Notes: generated from the letters alone by a model not told the origin. DNA of 64,000 nucleotides from Mycetocola miduiensis (GCF_900115155.1 NZ_FOVM01000001.1:496001-560000), one strand, 5' to 3'. Positions 1 through 8,787 are shown, numbered from the stretch's first letter. A program made the numbers and translations.

Positions 1-192
1 GCCGAGGATCGCCGGGCCCCAGGAACCGACGAGGTCCACGTATTCGGTGCCGTCGGCATCCGTCACCATGGCCCCCGATGCCTTCACGAGGAAGCGGGGA
101 GTTCCGCCGACGGAACCGAAAGCGCGCACCGGCGAGTTCACACCGCCGGGGATGGAGAGCTTGGCGCGGGTGAACAGGTCGTCGTTGCTCAT
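1..192 (-). CDS. hemL: Glutamate-1-semialdehyde 2,1-aminomutase, N-terminal part
   Basis: Partial gene: the first 64 codons are present and the rest lies beyond the left edge. The readable start ([17 protein letters not shown], then VNSPVRAFG) is the typical HemL N-terminus. The family is PLP-dependent and converts glutamate-1-semialdehyde to 5-aminolevulinate in the C5 heme pathway, working with HemA (encoded at 17.6 kb). The ATG overlaps the hemB stop in an ATGA, so it is the last visible gene of the leftward hem operon and is probably translationally coupled to hemB. The PLP lysine is outside the window. Confidence 0.93.
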   Translation of the reverse strand, partial: MSNDDLFTRAKLSIPGGVNSPVRAFGSVGGTPRFLVKASGAMVTDADGTEYVDLVGSWGPAILG

Positions 193-1163
193 CGCAGCCA
201 TCCTGCCAGTTCAGTCGCCCAGTAGGTGAGGACCGCATCGGCCCCCGCCCGGCGGATGCCGACGACGGATTCCTCGATCGCACGCCTCCGGTCGATCCAG
301 CCGTTCTGCGCCGCCGCTTCGATCATCGCGTACTCCCCGGAGACCTGGTATGCCCAGACCGGAATATCGCTCATCGCGGCGACGTCGGCGAGGACGTCGA
401 GGTAGCTTCCCGCTGGCTTCACCATGACGATGTCCGCGCCTTCGGACATGTCGAGGGTTGCCTCGCGCATGCCCTCACGCCGGTTTCCCGGGTTGAGCTG
501 GTAGGTGCGCCGGTCTCCGCTGAGTTGAGAGTCGACCGCTTCACGGAACGGGCCGTAGAACGCGGAGGCGTACTTGGCAGAGTAGGCGAGGATCGCGGTG
601 TCGAGGAAGCCGGCTTCGTCGAGGGCGGTGCGGACAGCGTCCACCTGCCCGTCCATCATGCCGCTGAGACCCAATATGCTCGACCCGGCATCCGCCTGGA
701 CCAGTGCCATGTCTACGTAGCGCTCGAGGGTGGCGTCGTTGTCGACACGACCGGAGTCGTCGAGGACCCCGCAATGTCCGTGGTCGGTGAACTCGTCGAG
801 GCACAGGTCGGTCTGAACGACGAGGGCATCGCCGACCTCGGCCACCAGGGCCGCTGTCGCCACGTTGAGGATGCCGTTCGGGTCAGTCGCCTGCGATCCG
901 GTGGCATCACGTGTTTCCGGCACCCCGAACAGCATCACGCCGCCGACGCCAGCCTCTGCGGCATCCGTCGCCGCCCTTTTGAGGGAGTCGAGGGTGTGTT
1001 GCGAAACACCCGGCATCGAGCTGATCGGCACGGCCTCATTGACACCCTCGCGAACGAAGAGCGGGAGGACGAGTTCCGCCGGATGCACCCGGGTCTCGGA
1101 TACGAGGCGGCGCATGGCGGGAGTCTGGCGGAGTCTGCGGGGACGAATCACGGGTACGTTCAC
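189..1163 (-). CDS. hemB: Delta-aminolevulinic acid dehydratase (porphobilinogen synthase)
   Basis: A 324-residue cytosolic enzyme that condenses two 5-aminolevulinate molecules into porphobilinogen. Both Schiff-base lysines are visible: K197 in [17 protein letters not shown] and K249 in [11 protein letters not shown]. The metal-site segment [14 protein letters not shown] (residues 119-132) keeps two of the three cysteines of the zinc-type enzyme (C121, C131) but has Asp123 at the middle position, so it is neither the classical Cys3 zinc site nor the cysteine-free magnesium type. Length fits the family. It lies 66 nt after hemD in the leftward operon and overlaps hemL by 4 nt. Confidence 0.97.
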   Translation of the reverse strand: MNVPVIRPRRLRQTPAMRRLVSETRVHPAELVLPLFVREGVNEAVPISSMPGVSQHTLDSLKRAATDAAEAGVGGVMLFGVPETRDATGSQATDPNGILNVATAALVAEVGDALVVQTDLCLDEFTDHGHCGVLDDSGRVDNDATLERYVDMALVQADAGSSILGLSGMMDGQVDAVRTALDEAGFLDTAILAYSAKYASAFYGPFREAVDSQLSGDRRTYQLNPGNRREGMREATLDMSEGADIVMVKPAGSYLDVLADVAAMSDIPVWAYQVSGEYAMIEAAAQNGWIDRRRAIEESVVGIRRAGADAVLTYWATELAGWLR

Positions 1164-1229
1164 CTGTCCAGCCTACGCGTCGGCGGCTGAACCCTCTCCG
1201 AGTGCCTCGGCAGCGGCGAGGGGGTCGCC

Positions 1230-2048
1230 TCAGTCGTCGACCGCCGAGTCGACCGCGACGTTCACGGCGCGCGGGGCGTCGCCGGCTTCGACAAGTGCCA
1301 CCATCGTGTCAAGCAGCGCGGCGACCGTCTGGTGCCGGGAGACGACATGGACCGCAAGGCCGAAATCGGCGGCATCCTGTGCCGTCCTCGGCCCGATCGC
1401 TGCGACGAGCGTCGATTCAGGGAGTTCACCGAATTGCTCGACGACCTGCTGTGCGACGCTGCCACTGGTGACCAGGATGCCGTTGATACGGCCCGAGCGG
1501 ACGTCCTCGATGACCTTTTCGGACACCGGCTCGCCGATGGTGCGGTAGGCCACGACCGATTCGACGTCATGCCCGGCCGAGATGAGGCCCTCGGTCAGCA
1601 GGGGCTTTGCGATCTCGGAGCGCAGGGTGAGGAACCGTTTGGGTTGGGGCTCCAGGCGGGTGAGCTCGGAGACCATGCCCCGAGCCGAGTTGTCCTTCGC
1701 GGGCACGAGGTCGACGCGGTAGCCGACGGCCTGGAGTGCGGCGGCCGTCGTCTCACCGACGGCGGCGACTCGCGTGCGTTCCGGGATGCGCACACCCTGG
1801 GAATACATGACGTCGACCGTTGTCGCACTCGTCACGGTGAGCCAGTCGAAAGCGCCATCCGCGAGCGCACCGAGCGCTGTGGTCAGCCGCTCCGGGTCGT
1901 CGGTCGGTGCGAAGTTGATCATCGGTGCCACAACCGGGGTTGCCCCTCGGGCGCGGAGGTCCGCGGCGACGCTGTCACCCCACGGTCCACCGCGAGGCAC
2001 AAGAATGCGCCAGCCTTTCAGCGGCTTCGATGATGCGGGTGTGGACAT
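1230..2048 (-). CDS. hemD: Uroporphyrinogen-III synthase
   Basis: A 272-residue protein starting MSTPASSKPLKGWRILVPRGG. The HemD fold shows as a bilobed pattern with segments such as FDWLTVTSATTVDVM, VAAVGETTAAALQAVGYRVD and GILVTSGSVAQQVVEQ. It closes hydroxymethylbilane into uroporphyrinogen III with inversion of ring D. The ATG at 2048 was chosen because a GAAGG ribosome site lies just upstream and the gap to the hemC stop is only 11 nt. The reading frame stays open further upstream, but that part is hemC read in another frame. HemD is poorly conserved in general, so the call leans on the hemC-hemD-hemB context as well. Confidence 0.93.
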   Translation of the reverse strand: MSTPASSKPLKGWRILVPRGGPWGDSVAADLRARGATPVVAPMINFAPTDDPERLTTALGALADGAFDWLTVTSATTVDVMYSQGVRIPERTRVAAVGETTAAALQAVGYRVDLVPAKDNSARGMVSELTRLEPQPKRFLTLRSEIAKPLLTEGLISAGHDVESVVAYRTIGEPVSEKVIEDVRSGRINGILVTSGSVAQQVVEQFGELPESTLVAAIGPRTAQDAADFGLAVHVVSRHQTVAALLDTMVALVEAGDAPRAVNVAVDSAVDD

Positions 2049-2059
2049 GATGACTGCCT

Positions 2060-3019
2060 TCAGCTCTGCCTGAGGGGCGCGAGGGTGGCCGCGCCCTGGG
2101 CCAGCAAGTCGTCGGCCAGGGCACTGCCGACAGCTTCCGCCGTCCCTATGATCTCGTGTACGGCTGAGGTCGCGAAATCGGCCTGCCGGTTGAGCCTGAG
2201 CGTACCCGATCCATCCGGTGCATAAACCGCCGCCGCGAGACTGACCCGCTCTGGGGTAATGACGGCACTGGCGCCGATCGGGGCAGCGCAGCCGGCCTCG
2301 AGCCGCGAGAGCACTGCACGTTCCGCCGTTGCTGCCGCGCGGGTCTCCTGGTGTTCGATCGCCTCGAGGGCGGCCAACACGTCGGCGTTTCCGTCGCGAT
2401 CGTCGTAGATTTCCGTGCGTACTTCGATCGCGAGCGCCCCTTGGGCGGGGGCCGTCGGCCAGACGTCGAGCTCGAGATACTCGGTGACGACGTCGAGCTG
2501 GCCGAGACGGCCGAGGCCCGCCGCCGCGAGGACGACCGCGTCGAGCTCGCCCGAGGTGACGAAGCCGAGCCGGGTTCCGACGTTGCCGCGAATGTCGATC
2601 ACCTGCAGGTCGGGACGGAGCGCAGCCAGCTGCGCCGCGCGGCGGGGTGAGCCCGTGCCCACCCGGGCGCCGCTGGGCAGTGTCTCGATGGTGAGGCCGT
2701 CCCGCGCGCACAGCGTGTCGCGGGCATCTGCCCGCACTGGAACCGCGCCGACCCGGAGACCGGCGTACGCGACGGTCGGCAGGTCCTTCATCGAGTGCAC
2801 GACGAGGTCGCATTCCCCGCGAAGGAGGAACTCGCGAAGCGCTGAAGCGAACACCCCGGTGCCGCCGAGGCTCGACAGGGACTCCCGCGAAACGTCCCCG
2901 TGCGTGGTCACCGGAACGAGTTCGGTGTCCACACCGGTCGCCGCCGTGATGGCGCTGGCGATGTCTCCGGTCTGAGCCATGGCGAGGGCGCTGCCCCGTG
3001 TGCCGATCCGCAGGGTCAT
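2060..3019 (-). CDS. hemC: Hydroxymethylbilane synthase (porphobilinogen deaminase)
   Basis: A 319-residue enzyme that polymerises four porphobilinogens into hydroxymethylbilane. The start MTLRIGTRGSALAMAQTGDI is the canonical family N-terminus, and the ATG overlaps the hemH stop by 4 nt. The cysteine carrying the dipyrromethane cofactor is C244 in LEAGCAAPIGAS. Other family signatures are VVHSMKDLPT and GARVGTGSPRRAAQL. The frame is open far upstream of this ATG, but that stretch is hemH in another frame. It sits between hemH and hemD, and its product is the direct substrate of HemD. Confidence 0.97.
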   Translation of the reverse strand: MTLRIGTRGSALAMAQTGDIASAITAATGVDTELVPVTTHGDVSRESLSSLGGTGVFASALREFLLRGECDLVVHSMKDLPTVAYAGLRVGAVPVRADARDTLCARDGLTIETLPSGARVGTGSPRRAAQLAALRPDLQVIDIRGNVGTRLGFVTSGELDAVVLAAAGLGRLGQLDVVTEYLELDVWPTAPAQGALAIEVRTEIYDDRDGNADVLAALEAIEHQETRAAATAERAVLSRLEAGCAAPIGASAVITPERVSLAAAVYAPDGSGTLRLNRQADFATSAVHEIIGTAEAVGSALADDLLAQGAATLAPLRQS

Positions 3020-4197
3020 GGCTGCAGTCCGGCGAGGGCTGGCTTGAAGCCCAGGCGCACGTTTTCGCAGCATCCGGGGCGGCACACGTCGTACCAGGGA
3101 CCGAGGTCGGTCATCGCCGGGCGGTCTTTCACCTGCACACCGTCGCGGCGCTCGAGCACGAGGTCGATGAGGCCAGAGACGTAAGCGGCGTGCGTTCCTG
3201 GCGTTGGAACGCGAACGGAGTAGAGCTTGTTCTCCTCGGCCGACTCGGTGGCCTCGTTGTCGAGGTCCCAGAGCACTTCCATGTGGTCGCTCACGAAGCC
3301 AAGCGGCACGATGACGACGGCACGTTTGCCACGGGCAGGCAACTGGGCGATGACATCGTTGATGTCCGGTTCGAGCCATGGCATGCTCGGCGGGCCTGAA
3401 CGGGACTGGTAGACGAGCTGCCAGGCGAGTTCACCCTCGAGGGCCAGTTCGCGCTTCACCGACTCGATGACGACCTCGGCGACGGCATTGTGCTGTGCCG
3501 CGTACGCGCCGCCCTCGCCGAAACCGCGTTCAGCGGGGCCGGACCTGGCGGCATCCGTCGACGGAATCGAGTGGGTGGAGAAGAGGATCTCAACCTCGGA
3601 GAACAGGTCGATGCCGGGGTTGTCGCGCTGGATCTGCGTGAGACCGTCGCGCACACCGTCGATGAACGGCGTGACGAATCCGGGGTGGTCGAAGAACTGG
3701 CGCACCTTGTCGATCGCGATGTGCCCGAACAGACTGGTCTCGTCGAGCGCGATCGCGAAATCCTCGCGGTACTGGCGGCAACTCGAGTAGGACGAGTACG
3801 CGCTCGTCGCGATGGCGATGAGCTTGGTGTAGCCGCGCTGGTCGGCTTCGACGAGGGCGTCGCGGAGGTACGGGTCCCAGTTGCGGTTGCCCCAGAGCAC
3901 GGGCAGGTCGATGCCGCGCTTTGCCAGTTCGGCCTCGAGCGCAGCCTTGAGTTGACGGTTCTGGTCGTTGATCGGGCTCACACCGCCGAAGTGGCGGTAG
4001 TGGTGGGCGACCTCTTCCAGGCGCTCCTCGGGGATGCCACGGCCGCGGGTGACGTTGCGCAGGAACGGGATGACGTCGTCCTGGCCTTCAGGGCCGCCGA
4101 ATCCGGCGAGCAGAATCGCGTCGTATGCGACCGGCTCGACAATGTGCGGTTCGCCGGATGCCGCGGCATCCGTCGCGCCGAGGACGGCCTCGCTCAC
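3016..4197 (-). CDS. hemH: Coproporphyrin III ferrochelatase (actinobacterial, probable 2Fe-2S type)
   Basis: A 393-residue ferrochelatase (CpfC in the coproporphyrin-dependent pathway), which inserts Fe2+ into coproporphyrin III. The family histidine motif is LFSTHSIP (H209). The C-terminal extension ends in DVCRPGCCENVR, with C372, C376 and C377; together with C140 in SYSSCRQYRED these match the cysteine arrangement described for actinobacterial ferrochelatases carrying a 2Fe-2S cluster. The neighbours hemQ upstream (stop and start overlap by 4 nt) and hemY elsewhere in the locus support the coproporphyrin branch rather than protoporphyrin. The start MSEAVLGATD is the first ATG after hemQ. 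Confidence 0.96.
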   Translation of the reverse strand: MSEAVLGATDAAASGEPHIVEPVAYDAILLAGFGGPEGQDDVIPFLRNVTRGRGIPEERLEEVAHHYRHFGGVSPINDQNRQLKAALEAELAKRGIDLPVLWGNRNWDPYLRDALVEADQRGYTKLIAIATSAYSSYSSCRQYREDFAIALDETSLFGHIAIDKVRQFFDHPGFVTPFIDGVRDGLTQIQRDNPGIDLFSEVEILFSTHSIPSTDAARSGPAERGFGEGGAYAAQHNAVAEVVIESVKRELALEGELAWQLVYQSRSGPPSMPWLEPDINDVIAQLPARGKRAVVIVPLGFVSDHMEVLWDLDNEATESAEENKLYSVRVPTPGTHAAYVSGLIDLVLERRDGVQVKDRPAMTDLGPWYDVCRPGCCENVRLGFKPALAGLQP

Positions 4198-4925
4198 TGC
4201 AGGACCTCCGGGATCTCGGCGGTGGCGATGCGGCGGCCCGTATAGAACGGGACCTCCTCGCGGACGTGCCTGCGGGCATCCGTCGCACGGAGGTCACGCA
4301 TCAGGTCGACGAGTTCGAGGAGGTCATCGGACTCGATCGGGAGGATCCACTCGTAGTCACCGAGTGCGAATGCCGAAACAGTGTTCGCGATGGCGCCGCG
4401 GAACGCTGCACCCTTACGACCGTGGTCGGCGAGCATCTTGCTGCGTTCCTCGTCCGGGAGGAGGTACCACTCGTAGCTGCGCACGAAGGGGTAGACGGTG
4501 AGCCAGTCTTTCGGCTCGATGCCGCGGAGGAAGCCAGGCACGTGGCGCTTGTTGAACTCCGCTTCGCGGTGCACGCCCATCGCGTTCCAGGTCGGAAGAA
4601 GCGGCCTCAGGATGCTGGTGCGGCGGAGCACGCGGAGGGCCCGCTGGAGCGAATCAGCAGTGTCGCCGTGCAGCCAGATCATGAGGTCGGCATCAGAGCG
4701 GAGGCCTGAAACGTCGTAGAAGCCGCGGACGGTCACACCGTCGGCCTGGATACGGGACACGGCACCGTCGAGCTCGAAGACGGCGTGGTCGCTGAGGGGT
4801 GCTCGATGTTCGGGTTCGCGGCGAAGAACGGCCCACAGCGTGAAGCCGGTCGGGTTCTCTTCGGGTTCGGGATTGTGCAGGGGGGATGGTGCCTCGGCAG
4901 AGGCCGGGTGAGTCATACCTAACAT
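4194..4925 (-). CDS. hemQ: HemQ, coproheme decarboxylase (chlorite dismutase family)
   Basis: About 243 residues. HemQ (ChdC) oxidatively decarboxylates coproheme to heme b with H2O2, the last step of the Gram-positive pathway. Family marks are DLMIWLHG, the tyrosine-bearing TVYPFVRSYEWYLLPDEER, and the MLADHGRKG segment that carries the proximal heme histidine. Several in-frame ATGs lie close together (4928, 4925, 4916); 4925 was preferred because AGAAAGAG sits 5 nt upstream, but MTHPAS at 4916 is also possible. It is the first gene of the leftward hemQ-H-C-D-B-L operon and follows a terminator that isolates it from the genes to the right. Confidence 0.95.
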   Translation of the reverse strand: MLGMTHPASAEAPSPLHNPEPEENPTGFTLWAVLRREPEHRAPLSDHAVFELDGAVSRIQADGVTVRGFYDVSGLRSDADLMIWLHGDTADSLQRALRVLRRTSILRPLLPTWNAMGVHREAEFNKRHVPGFLRGIEPKDWLTVYPFVRSYEWYLLPDEERSKMLADHGRKGAAFRGAIANTVSAFALGDYEWILPIESDDLLELVDLMRDLRATDARRHVREEVPFYTGRRIATAEIPEVLQ

Positions 4926-4978
4926 CATCACTCTTTCTCTCGAAGACCCCAAATCTTCAGTATTCCCACGCACACAAA

Positions 4979-5045
4979 ACAGGAGATAGCGCGGTTATCA
5001 GGACGGGATCGCCACAAGCATCCTGAAAACCGTGCGATCTCCTGT
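4979..5045 (-). terminator. Rho-independent terminator before the hemQ operon
   Basis: A long interrupted hairpin: the outer arms ACAGGAGAT and ATCTCCTGT pair perfectly, and inner blocks CGGTT/AACCG and CAGGA/TCCTG extend the stem. On the minus strand it is followed directly by TTTTGTGTG. It would stop transcription coming from the three small genes at 5.06-6.10 kb, so hemQ needs its own promoter in roughly 4929-4978. Confidence 0.85.
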
Positions 5046-5058
5046 AAAACCGGTGAAC

Positions 5059-5316
5059 CTACCGAACGGCGATCGCCCGGACGATCCCCCAGACCGCGGT
5101 GCCGGCAACAGCGGCGACGGCGGCGATCCCGCCGATGAACGCCGCAGGGTTGTCCTTCTGCAATTTCGCAGCGGCCACGCGACCACGCGCAACGGCGCGG
5201 GACACTTTGCGGGGGACGTTGAGCTTGTCCTCGATGGCGTTGAGGGTGGACACAAGCTCGGCGCGCGCCTGCTCCGGCGTCGGCCGAGCAGAGTATGCGG
5301 GATTAATAGCGGTCAT
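5059..5316 (-). CDS. DUF3618-like small membrane protein
   Basis: An 85-residue protein, MTAINPAYSARPTPEQARAE onward: an acidic/amphipathic N-terminal helix, a basic middle (RKVSRAVARGRVAAAKLQ), then one hydrophobic C-terminal segment (AAFIGGIAAVAAVAGTAVWGIV). This layout resembles the DUF3618 proteins of actinobacteria. No catalytic motif is visible. The ATG at 5316 has GGGAGAGGG just upstream; a GTG at 5322 is an alternative. It overlaps the preceding gene by 14 nt and is the last gene before the strong terminator. Probable envelope or stress role by analogy only. Confidence 0.8.
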   Translation of the reverse strand: MTAINPAYSARPTPEQARAELVSTLNAIEDKLNVPRKVSRAVARGRVAAAKLQKDNPAAFIGGIAAVAAVAGTAVWGIVRAIAVR

Positions 5317-5716
5317 ATTCACCCTCTCCCTTCACGGCGCGGATGTCTTTCTTCACGCTCTCGATCGGATTCGGGTCGGAGCTGAGCTTCTTGAAGAAGT
5401 TCACTCCGATGAGCGCGAGCACGGCCGCGATCAGTACGAAGACGACGAAAACGATCAGCGCGGCGAGCCACGCAGGCATGACGAGTGACAGAGCCAGGAT
5501 TCCGACGGCGACGAGCGTGCCGATGGCGAAGAACACGAAGATCAGCGCGAGCACCATGAAGATCGCGCCCTTGCCCGCATACGAGCCGAGATGCTGCGCC
5601 TTGGTCTTGAGCTGGTCGATCTCGGCTTGGATCAGGGCGGTCACCAGGCCGGGTAGATTCCCGATCAGGGTCGCCAGTGATTCTCGGTTCTTGTCACTCA
5701 CGGTGCGGTCCGTCAT
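5303..5716 (-). CDS. Phage-holin-like membrane protein (actinobacterial holin-X / DUF1469 type)
   Basis: A 137-residue protein with a soluble amphipathic N-terminus (residues 1-45, SLATLIGNLPGLVTALIQAE) and two long adjacent membrane segments (about 50-75 GAIFMVLALIFVFFAIGTLV and 80-110 SLVMPAWLAALIVFVVFVLI), then a charged tail. This is the layout of the putative actinobacterial holin-X family, which is chromosomal and not necessarily phage-related; there is no phage context here. The ATG has GGAGAG 7 nt upstream. It is flanked by a YtxH-like gene and a DUF3618-like gene, a set of small membrane-associated proteins often found together. Confidence 0.8.
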   Translation of the reverse strand: MTDRTVSDKNRESLATLIGNLPGLVTALIQAEIDQLKTKAQHLGSYAGKGAIFMVLALIFVFFAIGTLVAVGILALSLVMPAWLAALIVFVVFVLIAAVLALIGVNFFKKLSSDPNPIESVKKDIRAVKGEGEYDRY

Positions 5717-5734
5717 GACTGGACTCTCCAGACG

Positions 5735-6100
5735 CTAATTGGTGGTGCTCGAGGTCGATGTGCTCGTCTGCCCCGGAATCGGGGGCGTGTAAGAGGATGC
5801 GTCGGTCGTCGTGGAGGTGGACGTGGTCCGTGACGGCTCGGAGCCAGTCTTACGGCCAGACGTTCCCTCGCCGTTGATGGCGCCGGTGACCTTCTTCACT
5901 CCGGCGTAGAGCGCCTTCGGAAGATCGCTCGCCCGAGACTTCGCGAAGTCCTCGACGAGCTCGACCTTCTCCTGGACGGCGTCGGTCTCCCAGACCTTGA
6001 GCCAGTTCTTCTTGATCTGCTCGTAGCGCGCACGTCCGGCACGGGATCCGAGCACGTATCCGGTGGCCAGTCCGGCTACAAAAATCAGTTTGCCCCTCAT
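5735..6100 (-). CDS. YtxH-like membrane-anchored protein
   Basis: A 121-residue protein starting MRGKLIFVAGLATGYVLGSR: one N-terminal membrane segment with glycine-rich GYVLGSRAGRARYEQI, a helical charged middle (EKVELVEDFAKSRASDL), and a low-complexity Ser/Thr-rich tail from about residue 85. The N-terminus is that of YtxH/general-stress type proteins. The ATG was chosen over an upstream in-frame GTG because GGAG lies 5 nt before it. First gene of the three-gene leftward unit. No enzyme activity is expected. Confidence 0.78.
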   Translation of the reverse strand: MRGKLIFVAGLATGYVLGSRAGRARYEQIKKNWLKVWETDAVQEKVELVEDFAKSRASDLPKALYAGVKKVTGAINGEGTSGRKTGSEPSRTTSTSTTTDASSYTPPIPGQTSTSTSSTTN

Positions 6101-6145
6101 GTTCACTCCGTTTCGTCGGCGGTTCCAGCTTCACAAGCGTAGACC

Positions 6146-7663
6146 CTAAGCGCCCGTTTCGTCCGGGCTGGTTTTGTCTATGCCGGGTCTGGTATGCCCG
6201 TCGCCGAGCGCCCCGGACTCCAGGTAGGAGGTGGCGACGAGGTGCCGGATGCGCGCGGACGCCGCGAACGCGTCAGGCACGACGGAGGCAAGGCCGGTGC
6301 CGGAGAGCCATGCACCCGTGACGTCGACGTCGCCGACCGCGATCGCAGCGGCTCGCAGCGACTCGGCGCGCTCGCGCTGGCCAACGGCTGCGCCCGGCAA
6401 CGTTCCCTGCCACACCGTCCGGGTGAACCCGGCGACGATCGGCTCATCGAGGGCCACGCCGAGAATCTCCGAGGCGTCGTGAAGGGCGATAGCGCGCACG
6501 TCGGCGTCGCCGAGACCGAGCGTCGGGTTCTCGGCACCCTGCCGGCCGTACGAGAGCCGGATCACGTGGCGGTGCGGATGCAGAACCCCGGCCTCCGTTC
6601 GCAACCACTCCCACTTGGCTGTGGAGTGGGTCAGTGCCTTTGCGAGAACCCCGGACCGCTCAGACTCGGCCACGAGCACCCCGGTGCCGCGAGGCGCCGC
6701 ATCAAGCTCCTCGGTGTCGAGTACCAAAGTGACCAGTTCGACCGTGGGCGCCTCGGTCGGTTCGGCCGCAGCGATGTCGGGAGAGAACGGCGCAAGCAGA
6801 CGGAGCGCCTCCGCTTCGGGTGTGGCCACGATCAGGTAGTCGGCGTCGAGGACCCGTTCGTCGTCGAGGGTGACCTGCCACCGGGCGGCATCGTCTGCCG
6901 AATCTCCTGAAGCCCGCGCAATCCTGTTCGCGCCGACACCGAGCAGCAGCTCGCCCTCGCGGCTGCGAAGCTCGTCGACGAGCGCACCGACGAGCGTCGA
7001 CATGCCGCCACGGAGCCCCTCCACTGCCGCCCCGGCCGGGGCATCCGAGCGAAGCAGGGCCACGGCGCCCGAAAGTGATCCCGACACTGTCAGCGCCCGG
7101 TTCAACCCGGGCGCAGCACGGGTGACGTCAAGGTCGTACGGGTCTGCGGAGTAGACGCCGCGAGTGACGGGGGCGACGAGCGACTCGAGGACCGCCCGGC
7201 CCATTCGGCGCTCCACGAGTTCACCGAGGTTGTGTACCCGCCCGATGGTGAGCACAGGAAGGAGGCGATCGAGGTACGCGCGGATCGCGCCGCGCCAGCC
7301 GATCACCCGCCGCACGTCGTCGGCGAGGGGGTTCGACGGAATGCCGAGCAGCCCGGCTTTCGGCAGCGGAACCGATCGGCCGTCGGGCAGGCGCACCCAG
7401 GCACCGGCGGCGGCGGGACGCACGACGGCGTCGGCCAGCCCGAGGCTGTCAACCAGTGCCCGGACCGTTCCACCCCGCGTGGCATAGCTTTCGGCGCCGA
7501 TATCGACCCGGATGCCCGCAATGGTTCGGGTCGCGACGTTGCCGCCCGGCGTCGACGCACGTTCGACGACCGTCACCCGGATGCCGACCCGCGCGCAGTC
7601 AAGCGCTGCGACAAGTCCGGCCGCCCCGCCGCCGATCACCACCACATGCCGCGGTTCGATCAC
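6146..7663 (-). CDS. hemY: Coproporphyrinogen III oxidase, FAD-dependent (HemY/CgoX)
   Basis: A 505-residue flavoprotein. The N-terminal FAD-binding motif is HVVVIGGGAAGLVAALDCAR, followed by an ERASTPGGN segment typical of the protoporphyrinogen oxidase/amine oxidase family. With HemQ and a CpfC-type HemH in the locus, the expected reaction is coproporphyrinogen III to coproporphyrin III. The GTG at 7663 overlaps the hemE stop (GTGA), which fixes the start and implies coupled translation. The open frame continues upstream, but that part is hemE read in another frame. Confidence 0.93.
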   Translation of the reverse strand: MIEPRHVVVIGGGAAGLVAALDCARVGIRVTVVERASTPGGNVATRTIAGIRVDIGAESYATRGGTVRALVDSLGLADAVVRPAAAGAWVRLPDGRSVPLPKAGLLGIPSNPLADDVRRVIGWRGAIRAYLDRLLPVLTIGRVHNLGELVERRMGRAVLESLVAPVTRGVYSADPYDLDVTRAAPGLNRALTVSGSLSGAVALLRSDAPAGAAVEGLRGGMSTLVGALVDELRSREGELLLGVGANRIARASGDSADDAARWQVTLDDERVLDADYLIVATPEAEALRLLAPFSPDIAAAEPTEAPTVELVTLVLDTEELDAAPRGTGVLVAESERSGVLAKALTHSTAKWEWLRTEAGVLHPHRHVIRLSYGRQGAENPTLGLGDADVRAIALHDASEILGVALDEPIVAGFTRTVWQGTLPGAAVGQRERAESLRAAAIAVGDVDVTGAWLSGTGLASVVPDAFAASARIRHLVATSYLESGALGDGHTRPGIDKTSPDETGA

Positions 7664-8775
7664 TGGGCGTGCACGAATTCCACGAGTCGGGTGAGCACCG
7701 CGGGATCGGTTTCGGGCGGGACGCCGTGCCCGAGGTTGAGGACGTGGGACGGTGCATTCGCACCACGTGCCAGCACATCGCGCACGTGCGCCTCGAGAAT
7801 CGGCCACGGCGCGGAAAGGAGCGCCGGGTCGACGTTGCCCTGCACGGGAACGACGCCCCCGAGTCGCCGGGACGCCTCGTCGAGCGGAACGCGGTAGTCG
7901 ACGCCGACCACATCCGCGCCGATGTCGTGCATTGCCTTGAGCAGTTCGCCGGTCCCGACGCCGAAGTGCACGATCGGCACGGTGTGAACCACAGCGTTTG
8001 CGCCGGGTTCGACCGGCTCGGTGGTGTAACTCAGGTCGCGTACGTGCTCGAGCGCGCGGGCGGATGCCGGGGCCACATGGCGCACGTAGTCGTCGAGTGA
8101 GAGCGCGCCGGCCCACGAGTCGAACAACTGCGCAGCCGACGCTCCTGCGAGCACCTGCGCCCGCAGGAACCGGCCGGTGACCTCGGCGACCCACTCCATC
8201 AGCCGCGACCAGGCTTCCGGTTCGGCGTGCATGAGGGTGCGGGCGTGGATGTGGTCCTTCGACGGGCCGCCTTCAACGAGGTACGCGGCGAGGGTGAACG
8301 GGGCGCCGGCGAATCCGATCAGCGGCGTTCGCCCCAGTTCGGCGACCGTGAGCCGCACTGCTTCGATGACCGGATCGAGCGACTCGTCGAGGACAGACGG
8401 GTCGAGGGCGACGAGCTCGTCGATGTCCGAGGCGGTCCGCACCGCCTTGCCGAGGACAGGTCCCTTGCCTGGCACGATTTCGACATCCACGCCCACCTGT
8501 TTGAGCGGCACGACGATGTCGCTGAAGAAGATTCCTGCGTCGACGCCGTGCCGACGGACCGGCTGCAGGGTGATCTCGCTCGCGAGCTCGGGCTTGAGGC
8601 AGGCGTCGAGCATGGCGTTCCCGACCCGTAGTTCTCGGTATTCAGGGAGCGATCGGCCAGCCTGGCGCATGAACCACACCGGCGTGACGTCCGGTCGGGT
8701 GCCGCCATAGGCGGTGATCAGCCGCGAGTCGTGGGTGAGTCCGGCTTCGAGGGGGTGGTTCTGAGAAAGCTGCAC
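7660..8775 (-). CDS. hemE: Uroporphyrinogen III decarboxylase
   Basis: A 371-residue cytosolic enzyme that removes four carboxyl groups from uroporphyrinogen III to give coproporphyrinogen III. Signatures are PVWFMRQAGRSLPEYR near residue 31 and GFAGAPFTLAAYLVEGG in the middle. The start is a GTG with no clear ribosome site; CACAAT lies exactly 6 nt upstream, fitting a leaderless mRNA. First gene of a two-gene unit with hemY, separate from the hemQ-hemL operon. Only 54 nt separate it from the end of the DeoR gene, which runs in the same direction. Confidence 0.97.
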   Translation of the reverse strand: MQLSQNHPLEAGLTHDSRLITAYGGTRPDVTPVWFMRQAGRSLPEYRELRVGNAMLDACLKPELASEITLQPVRRHGVDAGIFFSDIVVPLKQVGVDVEIVPGKGPVLGKAVRTASDIDELVALDPSVLDESLDPVIEAVRLTVAELGRTPLIGFAGAPFTLAAYLVEGGPSKDHIHARTLMHAEPEAWSRLMEWVAEVTGRFLRAQVLAGASAAQLFDSWAGALSLDDYVRHVAPASARALEHVRDLSYTTEPVEPGANAVVHTVPIVHFGVGTGELLKAMHDIGADVVGVDYRVPLDEASRRLGGVVPVQGNVDPALLSAPWPILEAHVRDVLARGANAPSHVLNLGHGVPPETDPAVLTRLVEFVHAQ

Positions 8776-8781
8776 GCTCTC

Positions 8782-8787
8782 ATTGTG
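8782..8787 (-). promoter_or_regulatory. Putative -10 box of hemE (leaderless)
   Basis: CACAAT on the minus strand ends exactly 6 nt before the GTG start of hemE. The same spacing recurs at many genes in this window. No Shine-Dalgarno sequence fits in the gap. Confidence 0.5.

Noticed and set aside
5303-5716. Phage holin suggesting a prophage
   Set aside because: Only the holin-like fold is present; no integrase, capsid or lysis genes are near, and the gene belongs to a chromosomal three-gene unit.
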